This document shows, piece by piece, positions 23,536-34,760 of a stretch of DNA of 64,000 bases; positions within the stretch are counted from its first letter, which is position 1, and each line of letters begins with the position of its first letter. The position numbers and the translations under genes are program-made. Below the pieces are notes generated by a model that saw only the letters and a program-made list of their open reading frames with translations, was not told the origin of the DNA and ran no database searches. The stretch covers positions 19,220,001 through 19,284,000 of the forward strand of contig JAKSXM010000014.1 of assembly GCA_022575985.1 (NCBI GenBank), given 5' to 3'. Source of the DNA: Anagrus nilaparvatae (lineage: Eukaryota > Arthropoda > Insecta > Hymenoptera > Mymaridae).

Positions 23536-24031
23536 ATCTATATTCTCACTTACTAACTAAAAATCTCAATAACTTTTTAAAATAAGTTCCTGGCTAATAA
23601 ACACATTACAATTTTTTTTTATCTTACACATGAATTGATCAGGTATATAACCAAAAAAAAAAAAATAATAATTTTTTCTGGAAATAACTATTTGCTAAGC
23701 TAAACATTTAAGTTAAGTATTTGCTTTGATCCCTTTTTTTTATACTATTTTTTCAATACAAAAAGTAGGTATTTTAAAACCTTAAAAACTTATTTTAAAC
23801 GTAAAAAAAAAATTATTTTTAAGAATTTTTATATCGCTAAAAATAATAAATACAAGGAAAAATAATAAAAAAAGATAAATATAAAAAAGGTCAGAAATAT
23901 TATATTCTCACAAAAATTCAAATTATCAAAAATTTTATAAGTGATAAATAACCACAAACAAATAAAAATGAGATTTATAAAATTTTTAAATCATTATCAG
24001 ATTTTTTTTATAAATTCTTTAAAAGTAAGTA
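23536..24031. other. AT-rich non-coding DNA
   Basis: Nothing recognised. Confidence 0.5.
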
Positions 24032-24315
24032 CACTGTAAAAAGTAAATTTTCGAAAACATCGTAATCCTACATTAACAAAAAATTTAAGTATTATCGATT
24101 TTTTAAAAATATTTTTTTGTAATTTACGAAAAATAGTTTTGAATTCACAAATGTTTTCGTAAATTCAAAAAAAGTCGAGAATTTTGCGATAATATACTAA
24201 TAAATTTCGAAAATTTATTATGTTTATCAAATATTTACAATTTTGTTTAAAAATTTACTAATTTTTCGAAAACATTCTATTTTTTTTAAATCTAAGGAAG
24301 TCACTTTTTACAGTG
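24032..24315. mobile_element. 284-bp TA-flanked MITE
   Basis: The left end is CACTGTAAAAAGTAA. The right end, reverse-complemented, is CACTGTAAAAAGTGA. TA lies on each outer side. The interior is AT-rich, with TTTTCGAAAACAT-like blocks in both halves. It is too small to encode a transposase. Confidence 0.75.
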
Positions 24316-24654
24316 TACATATATCACAATTATTGACGTAATGAAAAAATCATTCTTATTACATTTGATAATTATTTTGGCCAATGGATTAAATAGTACG
24401 CAAAAAGATATAATCGCTGGTTTAATGAGTAACGTTTTAAATCAAATGTACGAAAATGCCAAAATTCAAAAGTTGCTATCTTTGGAAGGCATGTACAAAC
24501 ATCTAACATATCTTTAAAATATTTTTTTTTAAATCTTAAAAAATATTTTGGTTTTTTTTTTAGATAATTGTTAAATCTATAATTTTAAAAGTTTTTTTTT
24601 AATTAACTCCGTCTAATTAAATAAATTCTCAAAATAGCTATTTCTTTATACTAC

Positions 24655-24839
24655 GGTTTCCTCAATAGTAGGTGTGTCTGCTTTAACAGAGGGCGGTTCT
24701 ACGTCGGTGCAGACGATTGAAGTTCTTTACGTGCCGTGAGAGATGACTCTGATATAAGCTACAGTTGCATTATCCACGCCTCTCTGCCCTTCGCTTGCGA
24801 ATAGCGATCGCGCGAATCAATTATAGGAGGAACGGACAG
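24655..24839 (+). promoter_or_regulatory. Isolated GC/CpG-rich island, possible 5' exon
   Basis: In an otherwise AT-rich desert this stretch is clearly GC-richer and holds many CpGs (for example GCGATCGCGCGAATC). It ends in GGACAG followed by GTGAAT, a plausible splice donor at 24840. No ORF of note is present. It could be a promoter with a non-coding first exon whose partner exons lie outside what I can detect, an RNA gene, or old repeat DNA. Confidence 0.3.
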
Positions 24840-25681
24840 GTGAATTTTTTATTTTAAATTTGTTAAAATATCATGATTTCTGTCTATTTTGTTGTCCAAG
24901 CGTCTCTGCAAATGGAATTTTAAAAAGTTTAAAAATGGAATAGTTTGTTGCTACTGAAAAATTTTTTTTATAAATTCCTTATTATATACTTTTAATAATT
25001 AACGTCAGACTTTTGCCAGTTTTAATTATCTTGAATTGTATTTATTAAACTTTTTATCTAAATTATCATCATTCCAACATATAATTATCATATTCCTATA
25101 TAGTACTTAGCTAAGATGATAATATCTACAGACGAGTGGTTTACGGGCAAATGAGGAGAAAAATAGGCTGTACTGAAAATTTTTGCACATTTTTTTCTTG
25201 GACACTATTTTTCTCTTAATTTGATAATTAAAACAAAAAATTAATAATATGGACAATTTTCTAAAAAATTATTCCTTAGTATATAACCCAGGCGAAACAT
25301 CATGGGAAGGTGAAGAAACCTAGCTGAAACCTATAGAAAACTTTAGTTGCTTGGTATCATGTCTAATGGAAGTAATCCTAACTTGATATAAACAAATTGA
25401 TTACCAATTTAATAAGCATATTTACGGATCGTGTCCAGAAAAGTAAAGAATAGCCGAAATCACACGGAAATTACTTCCCGAAAACAGTAAACTTCGGTTT
25501 GGGGCTTGCTTTATTTATGGACAAGGGCCGTATACAATCTTTCTAGGTCGGTGGCGAAAGAACACGTCTTTCTCGGACTCTGCGTCCGGAAAATACATGC
25601 TTTCGGGCTAGTGAGGAGAAAAGGAATTTTTTTCTTGGAAATATGATTTTAACGTTCGTAATTTTTATAAATAATTAATTA
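24840..25681. other. Non-coding DNA
   Basis: No gene is recognised. About 25135-25160 and 25600-25625 share a short phrase (GGGC-A-TGAGGAGAAAA), suggesting remnants of one repeat. Confidence 0.4.
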
Positions 25682-25852
25682 TTATTGGTAAATGGTCTAT
25701 TCACGAATGAAAGATGTTAGCTGAAAAATATTCATTATATTTACATAGAAAATATGTGAGTATTTAAAGGTATACCACATTTAGTAATATATAATAAAAT
25801 GAATATTTTTCAGCTAACATCTTTTGTTCATGAATAGACCATTTACCAATAA
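25682..25852. mobile_element. Short foldback (about 170 bp)
   Basis: TTATTGGTAAATGGTCTATT at the left pairs with AATAGACCATTTACCAATAA at the right. Pairing continues through AAAGATGTTAGCTG and its complement. The central loop is about 60 bases. No clear target duplication is seen. Confidence 0.65.
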
Positions 25853-27310
25853 TGAATTTTTTTCTATTTTATTCCCAAAATTACTCGAAAACTACAAAGC
25901 ATAGAAAAATTTTATTTGGGAATATGTTTAACATAGCTTAAAAGATTTTCAAGTAAATTAATTCAATCTATCAAAAATTATAAACATTTTTCAAAAAACC
26001 TTTACCTTGGAAACTTTACAGGAAAAAAATTCCCGCAACTGCATGATGATACTTGAAAAATTTTTAAAAAAAGAAAGAAAAACAATTTTTTTTACATTTC
26101 AATGCGGCGAACGGATTTTTTTCCCGTTTAATATTCTATATTCCTATATGCACTACCGGACATTAATTTGTAATTTAAAGAATTGTTGCATTGGTTTCTA
26201 TTATTGCATCATTTTTATATTTTCGTAAATTTCAGATAATATTTCGAAGGAAAAAAAGTTTCTTGGATGAAAAACGATATAAGCCAAAATTTTCTTAATT
26301 ATTTTTTCACAGTTATGACATTTTTTTTAAAAGAAATAATAAATAAAGTTTTTGATCTGAAAACGAACTCACTGAATGAACACTTAAAAAATTTAAACTT
26401 TGCTTTAAAAAAATAATACAAGTAGTTCCAGATTTTTCTGGTAACCTAAGGTGTTTATTGGATCTAACATAGCTTACATCTGCTAATATACAATGACATA
26501 CCGAAATAAATGGAAAGTAGAACTATTTGAAACAAGTGTAAAAATTCAAAATAAAAATTTTGCGCACAAAAATTTTCCGATTTTACGGTGGTATTTTCGT
26601 TTTACTTATTAATAGCACTTCATTAGAAGAATTCATTTTTCCAACTATTTACAACATAATATAAACTATATGTGTAAAGTGTCTTTGATTCGTATAATCT
26701 ATGCCCGCAATCCCTCAATAACTATTTATTACTGTTACGCTTATAGCATTATAAAAAACAAGATTAAAAAAAAGTAAAATTATCTGAACTAACGCCCAAA
26801 GTATGATAAGATTTGAAAAAAAAAAAAATAATTTTATCAACTACCACTAACATAAAAATTTAAGAAAAAAAAATTTCTTTCTCATGATTAAGATCCTTAG
26901 CATGCAAAAACAAATTTTTTTAAAACTAATTTATTATCAAAAAAATTATAATAAACAGACAAAAAATTATTTTACAATTAGCTGACATCATAAGCGTTCA
27001 CTTTTTTGTTTACTGTAAAGAGTAATTTTTGCTTTTAGTTGTGTTAAAATTTGCAAAAATTATTGTTCATTAATCATTTAGTCGCTGAGAAGTTCATTTT
27101 TTTATACGATTTACAAGCCCGAGGCATCTTTCATTTAAGTTCGTAAAAATAACTAATAACTGGTTTGTGTATTCACACAACTTATGAGCGTGGAAGATGT
27201 TCACTTAGGTATAATAGTCTTAGCATCCTCTTTGTTACATAATTATACTCTCTAATTATTACTATTGATAATATATTACGCACTACTACTACTACCACTA
27301 TACTACTTAC
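25853..27310. other. AT-rich non-coding DNA
   Basis: Nothing coding is recognised. The stretch at 27150-27230 (GGTTTGTGTATTCACACAAC, then TTAGGTATAAT) weakly resembles 2175-2250. Confidence 0.4.
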
Positions 27311-29813
27311 TGACTCGAAAGGGAAGGCGATCCTTGAAATGGTGTCGAGGCTGGGCCTCATTGTGCTGAATGTGGGTGCTATTAGCACAACCTTCAGAAG
27401 GCCTAGTTACGCCCAAACAATACCTGATGTGTCCTTAGCAACTGAAGGCTTAAGCACAAGGATAAAAAAATGGCACATTATTGAAATCTTCACGGCAAGC
27501 GATCACCAGTATATCTCGTTCGAAATACAGTCACAGTGACAACTCCATTGAGGGTTGTATTGGCCCAAACAAAGAGGCTAGAATTTTAATAAATTAAATA
27601 GGGAACGATTTATAAAAGTTTTAACGATAGGATAACGGGCAATTTTGGAGAAACCCTGCAAAGTAGGATAAATAAACAGGAAAACTGGTTTTCGAAGTAA
27701 TGACGCTGTTAAAGAAAACCTGTAACGATTCATACCCCGAAAAATGTTTAATGAAAAAAATCCATCTGTGTACTGGCGGCATCTAGAAATTTTGGAGCCA
27801 CAAGACGCAAGAAAGGGCAACTACCAGGGCCAAATACCGCGCAGAAGCCAATAAACTGATGCATTTTCACAATGAAGTTAAACGCTCCTTTGAGGCATGC
27901 AATCAGCGTTAGCAGGATTCGCTGTGAAAGGAAACTATGCATAGAAGTCGATAATGTACCTTGGGGACTGGGTTTGAAGATCGTTACAATAGAAGCTGAG
28001 GGGCTTCATGGCTGGCTCGTTAATGGATGAAGAAGAAGCAAAGAGAATGGTTGACACCCTGTTTCCGACATACCCGACAAGATTGGGCCAAGAGAATGAC
28101 ATCAATATTGACGATATTCCGGACTTCACAGAGGAGGAACTGTTTAGGAACTGTTTGCCACCGTGGACTTCCATAGAAATAGGAAAGCTCTCGGCATAGA
28201 CGACATACCAGCCGAGATTATTAAAATAGCAGCACATAAGTGCTCGGCGCTGATGCTTAGGATGTATAATACCTGCATTCAGACAGACGTATTTAAAAGA
28301 CAATGGAAAGTAGCTCTTCTAGCCAAACTTCTAGCCCGTATTAGCAAGGGAAAGGGTAATCCAACACTCCCATCGTACTGGCGACCGCTAGGGCTTCTGA
28401 ACACGGCAGGAAAAGGCTTTGAAAAGATTATACAGCCTCTGGTTTTAAATGGGTAACCATTGTTCCCGTAAAATTACTTTTATGGTACCCAGGATGTTAA
28501 AAATGCTTTTAATTCGGCAAAGTAGATAGAGTTCCTGCAACCACTAAATGACTTCGCAGTATCAAAATATTTAATGCGGATAATGAAGAGCTAACTGAGT
28601 GACCGGATATTCTTGTACGACATCCTTCAAGGAAAGAGGAGAAGAAACGTGACAGCTGGAACAGCTCAAGGTTCAATATTAGGACCTGATTTATGGAACA
28701 TCTCCTACGATGGTATCCAGCTTGACTGGAGCTTGCGGATGGCTGTTTTCTATTTGGTTACGCTGAAGATATTGACTTGTGATCGTCGCCAGAAACGTGT
28801 AACAGGCGCAGAACAGCTTAAGAGGCTTCATCTTAAAAACAAGCTTATGGATGAAAGAGCAAGTATTTAGTCTAGCATCTGCAAAGACAGAAATCGTGAT
28901 GTTCACGAGAAAACGATTAAGCACTGATATCTCAATACGAATGGAAGAGGATACCATCATCCAAGCGAAGAGATTCTTAAAATATCTGGGTATTACTTTG
29001 GATATGAAGCCCTGAGCAGGCTGATAGCAAACCTGAACAGTTCTAAGGCTAGCAAGAGGAAGTTACTAATGTCCGTAGCCAACTCCAAAATGTGTACGAG
29101 ACAGAAACCTGGACGGCAGCGCTAAACACGGCCGTTTATGCGAAAGGCATGATAAGAGTACAGATGCAACGTTTTTTAAGGGTTGTCTGCGCATACAGGA
29201 CTGTCTGAAGCGGCAGTTCTTGTGATCGCTGGAATTATCCCAATTAAGCTCCTCACCAAAGAACGCAGACTCATATACGACAGCAAAAACGAGGGTAACA
29301 CTGACCAGATAAAAGCGGGCATAAGGAGGGATACGATGCTAGAGTGATAGGCACTCTGAGAAGACCGCAGATAGACCAAGGATCTCATTAAAGAGATTGC
29401 GCCTTGGATCCAAATAGAACATGGGGAAGTGAAATACTTTATAACGTAGTTCCTTGGTGGACACTGGCTTTCCCAGTCTTATTTCTTTATGATAGGCAAA
29501 GTCGGAAATCATGAATGTATGTTTTGTGCCGGTGAATGCGATGATGCATAAAACCACGTTTTTTTTACTGCGATCTCTGGGTGACTAAAAAGATAGCACT
29601 AGAAGCAAATTAGGCGACATCACACCTAACAATATCATGGGAAATATTCTTCAAAATATGGAGCGCATAGAATACGTAGAAGGTATTCTGTGAACTAAGA
29701 AGCTATTGGCTGCACTCTAATTAGGAGCCATGTGCAAGAGCGGTTGAGGTAAGTGGTTCTTGCACACGGCACCAAAGAGGGAACAACGCAGGATGTACAA
29801 AGATATTTTAATT
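27311..29813 (+). pseudogene. Degenerate R1/LOA-like non-LTR retrotransposon, 5'-truncated
   Basis: A GC-richer block with remnants of one ORF2 in correct order, broken by many stops and frameshifts. The endonuclease C-terminus comes first (27316-27537, with ASDHQYISF around 27498). Reverse transcriptase follows: LGIDDIPAEI (about 28190), SYWRPLGLLN (28373 on) and AQGSILGPDLWN (about 28664). The catalytic block reads FGYAEDI at 28753-28773, so the usual YADD Asp is changed to Glu and the frame meets a stop two codons later. The post-RT region has KYLGITLD (about 28980) and AYRTVSEAAVLVIAG (about 29190). A C-terminal Cys cluster (ECMFCAGEC, 29513 on) is followed by an in-frame stop. It ends in a TTTA-rich tail (29805-29840). 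It is non-functional. Confidence 0.85.
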
Positions 29814-29939
29814 TATTTATTTATTTAACTATATATTTATTTATCATTTTCGACGACTAGATGGAACTTACAGTATACAGGCGAGCCTAATATTTATTTT
29901 ATTTTAATTTTATTTTCAAACTTTAATTTAAAATTTTTT

Positions 29940-30071
29940 TTTAGCTAAAATTGGTTCCTCATAGAGGAACCTTTGTGATAGATGAAATTTTGATTTTTGA
30001 TTTTTTGGCATATAAGCACGTTTTGGAACCTCAGGAAGCTAAAAAACCGGTTTTTAAAAAAAGTCTGCATG

Positions 30072-30103
<32 letters not shown>

Positions 30104-32190
30104 ACCGGTGAAATTTCACAACCATTATGGAATTAAGACCTAATTTTTTTTCAAAAATTTTTTCATCAAAAAATCTCAAACTACTTTTTTTTTTTTTTAA
30201 TTTGGATGTAATACCTCATTTATTTCCACGAAAGTACTTATATTTGAAAGTACGATTTTTACTCGATATCTCGAATCTGATAACTAATTTTTTGAAAATT
30301 TTTTTCTCAAAATTTTTTTCACCAAAAAATACAAAAAATACCAATTTCTTCTTTAATTTTGGACGTAGTACCTAATTGATTTCTATGAGAGTGCTAGTTT
30401 TAGAAATATCGTTTATAGTAATTTTTTGGACCTGAAACTTAATTTTTTCAAAATATTTTTCTCAAAATTAAAAAAACAAAAAAATTAAAAAATCTGTAAT
30501 ATTTTTTTTTTTTTTTTTAGTGTAATACTTCCTTTAATTCCATGAAAGTACAAATATTTGAAAATTTTGCAATCGGTGGTATTTAACAACCATTATGGAA
30601 TTAAGATCTAATTTTTTTTTCAAAAATTTTTTCATCAAAAAATATCAAACTACTTTTTTTTTTTTTTAATTTGGATGTAATACCTCATTTATTTCCATGA
30701 AAGTACTTATATTTGAAAGTACGATTTTTACTCGATATCTCGAATCTGATAACTAATTTTTTGAAAATTTTTTTCTCCAAATTTTTTTCACCAAAAAATA
30801 CAAAAAAAACTTTATTTTTTTTTATTTTTGGATGTAGTACCTAATTGATTTCTATGAGAGTACTAGTTTTAGAAATATCGTTTATAGTAATTTTTTGGAC
30901 CTGAAACTTAATTATTTCAAAATTTTTTTCTCAAAATTAATAAAACAAAAAAATTAAAAAATCTGTAATATTTTTTTTTTCTTTTAGTGTAATGCTTCCT
31001 TTAAGGCCACTGTTTCTTTATTGGGATTTTTTTTTTCATTTTTTTTTTATTTCATTATCTTATGTTAAAGCATTTCAAGAATCTAAAAAACAAATTTCAA
31101 GCAAAAAAAAAAATATGTTTTTTAGATATTTCGATTTTTATGGGTCGTAGTCATATGAAAACATACGCATTTAAAAACTTTAAACGCGTTTTTCTCAAAA
31201 CTACTTTTTTGAAATCGGTTCCCACGCTAGCTCAAAAACTAATTGAGCTATCGACATGAATCTTGTTTCATTTTTTTCGTTATTGCAATACCTAGTATGT
31301 GAACCAACAATATCAGCTTTTTATGCATCAGAAATATTTTTATTGTCCGTTTTAGGCGCATTTTTTAACGTCAAAAGCTGCATTTTTCGTTTTTGGTTCA
31401 CCAAATGGTCAATTTTTTGTATTTTTTGCTGAATGTTGGTTCACATACAAGAGGAAACCATAAAGATTAATATGCCTTTTTATTTTTTTGTTTTGATGCC
31501 TACAATAGGCGCTATGATGGGAACCGTTTTTCAATTTTTTTTTCGAGCCTCTACTTTCACGCCATCTACAAACTGTAAAAAAAAAGCATATGAAACAAAA
31601 ATTTTTTTATGTCATCTAGAATAGTTTTGTAATTATTTAAAAATAAATTTGTAAACTTTTATAATAAAACAGCTGAGAAAAAAAATGTTGAAAATCCTTT
31701 GAAAATCGTCACAAAAAAGAGACAGTGGCCTTAATTCCATGAAAGTACTAATATTTGAAAATTTTGCAATCGGTGGTATTTAGCAACCATTATGGAATTA
31801 AGATTTAATTTTTTTTTTCAAAAATTTTTTCATCAAGAGATTTCAAAATACTTTTTTTTTTTTTAATTTAGGTGTATTACCTCATCTATTCCCATAAAAG
31901 TACTTATATTTGAAAGTATGGTTTTTACTCGATATCTCAAATCTGATAATTAATTTTTTGAAAATTTTTTTCCCAAAATTTTTTTCACAAAAAAATACAA
32001 AGAATACCAAATTTTTTTTTTGTTCGGACGTAGTACCTAATTAATTTCTATGAGAGTACTAGTTTTAGAAAGCTTATTCATAGTAATTTTTTGGATCTGA
32101 TACCGAATTTTTTCAAAATTTTTTTCTCAATATTAATAAAACAAAGAAATTAAAAAATCTGTAATATTGTTTTTTTTTTAAGTGTAATAC
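29940..32190 (+). repeat. Tandem array of the GGTTCCTCAT dispersed repeat
   Basis: It opens with GGTTCCTCATAGAGGAACC (a short hairpin, 29951-29969), a (TG)n run at 30069-30094 and ACCGGTGAAATTTCACAACC. At least three units of roughly 430-480 bases follow, starting near 30113, 30590 and 31770. Each carries CCATTATGGAATTAAGA, then AATTTGGATGTAATACCTC, TTACTCGATATCTCGAATC, GGACGTAGTACCTAATTGA and AGAGTACTAGTTTTAGAAA. The third unit's start is split by a MITE at 31005-31730. Related copies lie at 17638-18010, 37320-38110 and 54214-54890. Family identity is unknown; no protein is encoded. Confidence 0.75.
31005..31730. mobile_element. TTAA-flanked MITE (piggyBac-type target site)
   Basis: The inverted ends GGCCACTGTTTCTTT and AAAGAGACAGTGGCC are flanked by TTAA at 31001-31004 and 31731-31734. 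The equivalent position in the neighbouring array unit (about 30530-30545) reads CTTTAATTCCATG with a single TTAA. This shows the pre-insertion site and a clean TTAA duplication, the hallmark of piggyBac-type transposition. An internal inverted pair (TATGTGAACCAACA near 31298 and TGTTGGTTCACATA near 31434) is also present. No transposase is encoded. Confidence 0.8.
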
Positions 32191-32205
32191 CTAGTTTATT
32201 GAATA

Positions 32206-32449
32206 GGTCCCTAGGTACTTCTGCACCAAAGGTCTTTAGGGACTTCTGAACCGTAGATCCCTAGGTACTTCTGCACCAATGGTCCCTAGGTACTTCTGCA
32301 CCAAAGGTCTTTAGGGACTTCTGCACCATAGGTCCCTAAGTACTTCTGCACCAAAGGTCTTTAGAGACTTCTGCACCCTAGGTACTTCTGCACCAAAGGT
32401 CTTTAGGGATTTCTGCACCAATGCTCACTATGTATTTCTGCACCAAAGG
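32206..32449. repeat. 25-bp minisatellite, about ten units
   Basis: Units are of the form GGTCCCTAGGTACTTCTGCA plus five bases. Two unit types alternate: TCCCTAGGTACTTC and TCTTTAGGGACTTC. The phrase TTCTGCACC (one unit TTCTGAACC) recurs about every 25 bases. Confidence 0.8.
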
Positions 32450-32640
32450 TCCCTAAATCGAAAATATTCTAAGTCCCATTTGACCCCCCCCCTTAAAAAG
32501 GACAAATTTGACCCCCCCCCTTAAAAAGGACATATTTGACCCCCCCCCCCCCCTTAAAAAGGACAAATTTGACCCCCCCCCCCCCTTAATTTTCCAGTTC
32601 TGAAGTACCCCCTCCCTATAAACATGTTCCATGTTAATAT
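32450..32640. repeat. C-rich tandem repeat and conserved repeat end
   Basis: Units of TTTGA plus a run of 8-13 C plus CTTAAAAAGGACAAA occur about four times. CCAGTTCTGAAGTACCCCC and TATAAACATGTTCCATG follow. The same block order ends the copy at 3160-3310. Homopolymer C runs are likely sequencing-error prone. Confidence 0.75.
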
Positions 32641-34379
32641 TTTGCTACTGATAATGAGGAACCATAGTGCCAATCACTTGGCAGCGTTTTTTTAGCTGTT
32701 TAAGCTAATTTCAAATGGAAGACAGCAAAGCCTCTAAATGGAAGAAAAATTAAAGGATCTTTAATAAGTAAGGATACATGGCCTTAAATCAATCCGAAGT
32801 AATGTGATAAACGGTTCCGGGCTAACTTGTGTAAGACATGAAGGGAGTGGAGTCTTGGACTGGAGGCAAGGTATTATTCTACACAACTCGTTCGATCGCT
32901 GAACAGTATGCGTGATGCAATTCTCCAGTTCCTACGCAAAACAAACAAAAAATACTATACTACTGCTATTAATACTACTGTTACTAGAAATATTCTAGAG
33001 CCTTTAAGGGTCAATTTCATGTATCACATTTTTACCAGATTCTAGGGGCACTAACGTTGAAATAAGTAATTATGACTCAAAATCTATTAAAATGCTGCTT
33101 GAGTAGGATCTAGGAAACTGGATCAATTTTTGCAACTCTTGTGTCCCCAGAATCTAGTAAAAATATGCTCGATAAAATCGAAAATATAACATTTTAGGGT
33201 CCCTAGAAATAAATCGAAAATATGCAAAATCTACTCCCCCGTCTTAAAACGTCAACATTTTGCCACTCCTTCTGAGAGGGACTTTTTCGGATACCCTTCT
33301 CTATGAACTTGTTACATGTTAAAAAAATTGTACTTCGTGCAAACATAGAAAACTTAATTTAGCTGAAGCTGACATACGCTGTTCGCAGAATGAGCTTACA
33401 AATCTTTCAATGATTATTCAAGTAAGCGCAAAAAATTAATAAAAAAATGTTTTCTATGAATTGGTTTAGTTTGATAAAGGAGCATGTAATGCCCATAGTT
33501 TAACTCTACTTATAATAGTTCAAAAATATCTTTGATATCCATATTTGATTCAATTTTGCATAGATATTGCTAATTAACTTTCATTAATATAATAAATTTT
33601 CATTAATAAAACAGAGTATAATGCGCTAACGATGCACACAATTTAAGAAAATTAAAAATATGGGGACATTGCGTTCATAACGAAGCAAATGTTTTAGCAG
33701 TTGTTTTCGGAATTTCTATAGTTTTACAACCAATGAATTAAATAATTTAAGATCTTAGCTGTTCCTTTTGGAATTCGCTTGATTGCTTAAATTGTAAAGC
33801 CTTTGCTTTTTACTTGAATTCTAAAGGATAATTTTACATTAATTTCAATTTTAAATTATATGCTTGAAACTTCAAGCGAATTTTAAATGGAGCAATCCTT
33901 GGTAAACAAAAATTGCAAAAAAGTAACCGAATTTCTGGGATTTGGGCAGATTTTCAGTATAATTTCTAGTAGGTACCCACTGTCTATGAAAATTTTTGAA
34001 AAATTCTGCTCGATTTTCGGATTTTGGCAAGGTTTTTATTTTTGTTCGACACATCGATGATTCTACACAAAAAAGTTTTGCGGAATAATTCTACACCAAA
34101 AATCGTTGTGCCGAATAGTTCAACATAAATTTTTTTTAGTCAAAATTTTTACAAAATAATAAATTTCTTTTTTTGTCCAGTCTTTAAGAAATATTTTAAA
34201 ATCTATCTGCAAAAGGAATTTTTCATAAGTCGAAAAACCCAAAAGTTGAGTGAGAATTTTTCAAAATTTTTTTCTGGATAGAAAAAACTATAATAAATTC
34301 TGCCCAGATCCTAGAAATTTTTTTGTCTTTTAGTTATTTTTTTTACCAGGGCTCTGAATATTACTTTTTTGCCCTCCCG
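32641..34379. other. Non-coding DNA with a degraded repeat copy
   Basis: About 33000-33320 is a degraded relative of the preceding block: TAAAACGTC-AACATTTTGCC, then CCCTTCTCTATGAACTTG, then TTACATGTTAAAA. No gene is recognised in the remainder. Confidence 0.45.
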
Positions 34380-34760
34380 GGCGTAAAACTCGTGTGTAAA
34401 GAATTTTCTGAACTCGTTCTACGCCTAGGTGGGCAAAAAATAGTGTAAGCACCATGGGCGAAATACTTTAGACACGAGCGTGAACACATATCAGCTAGTG
34501 CTCACGCTAGTGCCGAAACTTTTACGCCCTTGATACTTAATATACTATCTTTACTAGCGGGCAATAATGATTATATTCCAATTTTGAGAGGCCGTCAATA
34601 TTGCCCATTGTTAAGAAAAAAACATTCATAACCCCACCTAAAAATATTTATTTTTACCAAATACGATAACAGGAACTCGGTGCTACACGCCGACTACCTT
34701 TAAATCTCCACATTTGGCAAAATTAACATCCGTACGAGCTGTTTAAGAATGTACCATTAT
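34380..34760. repeat. Dispersed repeat, copy 1
   Basis: Shares the phrases GGGCAA-A-TGA, CATTCCAATTTTGAGAGG (here with ATATTCC), TCGGTGCTAC and AATGTAC-ATTAT, in the same order, with 48708-48935. The left part is unusually GC-rich (CCCTCCCGGGCGTAAAACTC). No ORF is present. Confidence 0.55.

Noticed and set aside
27182..28960. Minus-strand frames overlapping the retrotransposon
   Set aside because: Shadows of the plus-strand R1-like remnant.
30065..30105. (TG)n run as a regulatory Z-DNA element
   Set aside because: It is a normal component of the GGTTCCTCAT repeat, since other copies carry it too.
31062..31624. Two short plus-strand frames inside the TTAA-flanked MITE
   Set aside because: Too short for a transposase, with no motifs. 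They are chance frames in a non-autonomous element.
32206..32640. CRISPR-like regular repeats
   Set aside because: The units are contiguous with no unique spacers, and the genome is clearly eukaryotic. This is a minisatellite.
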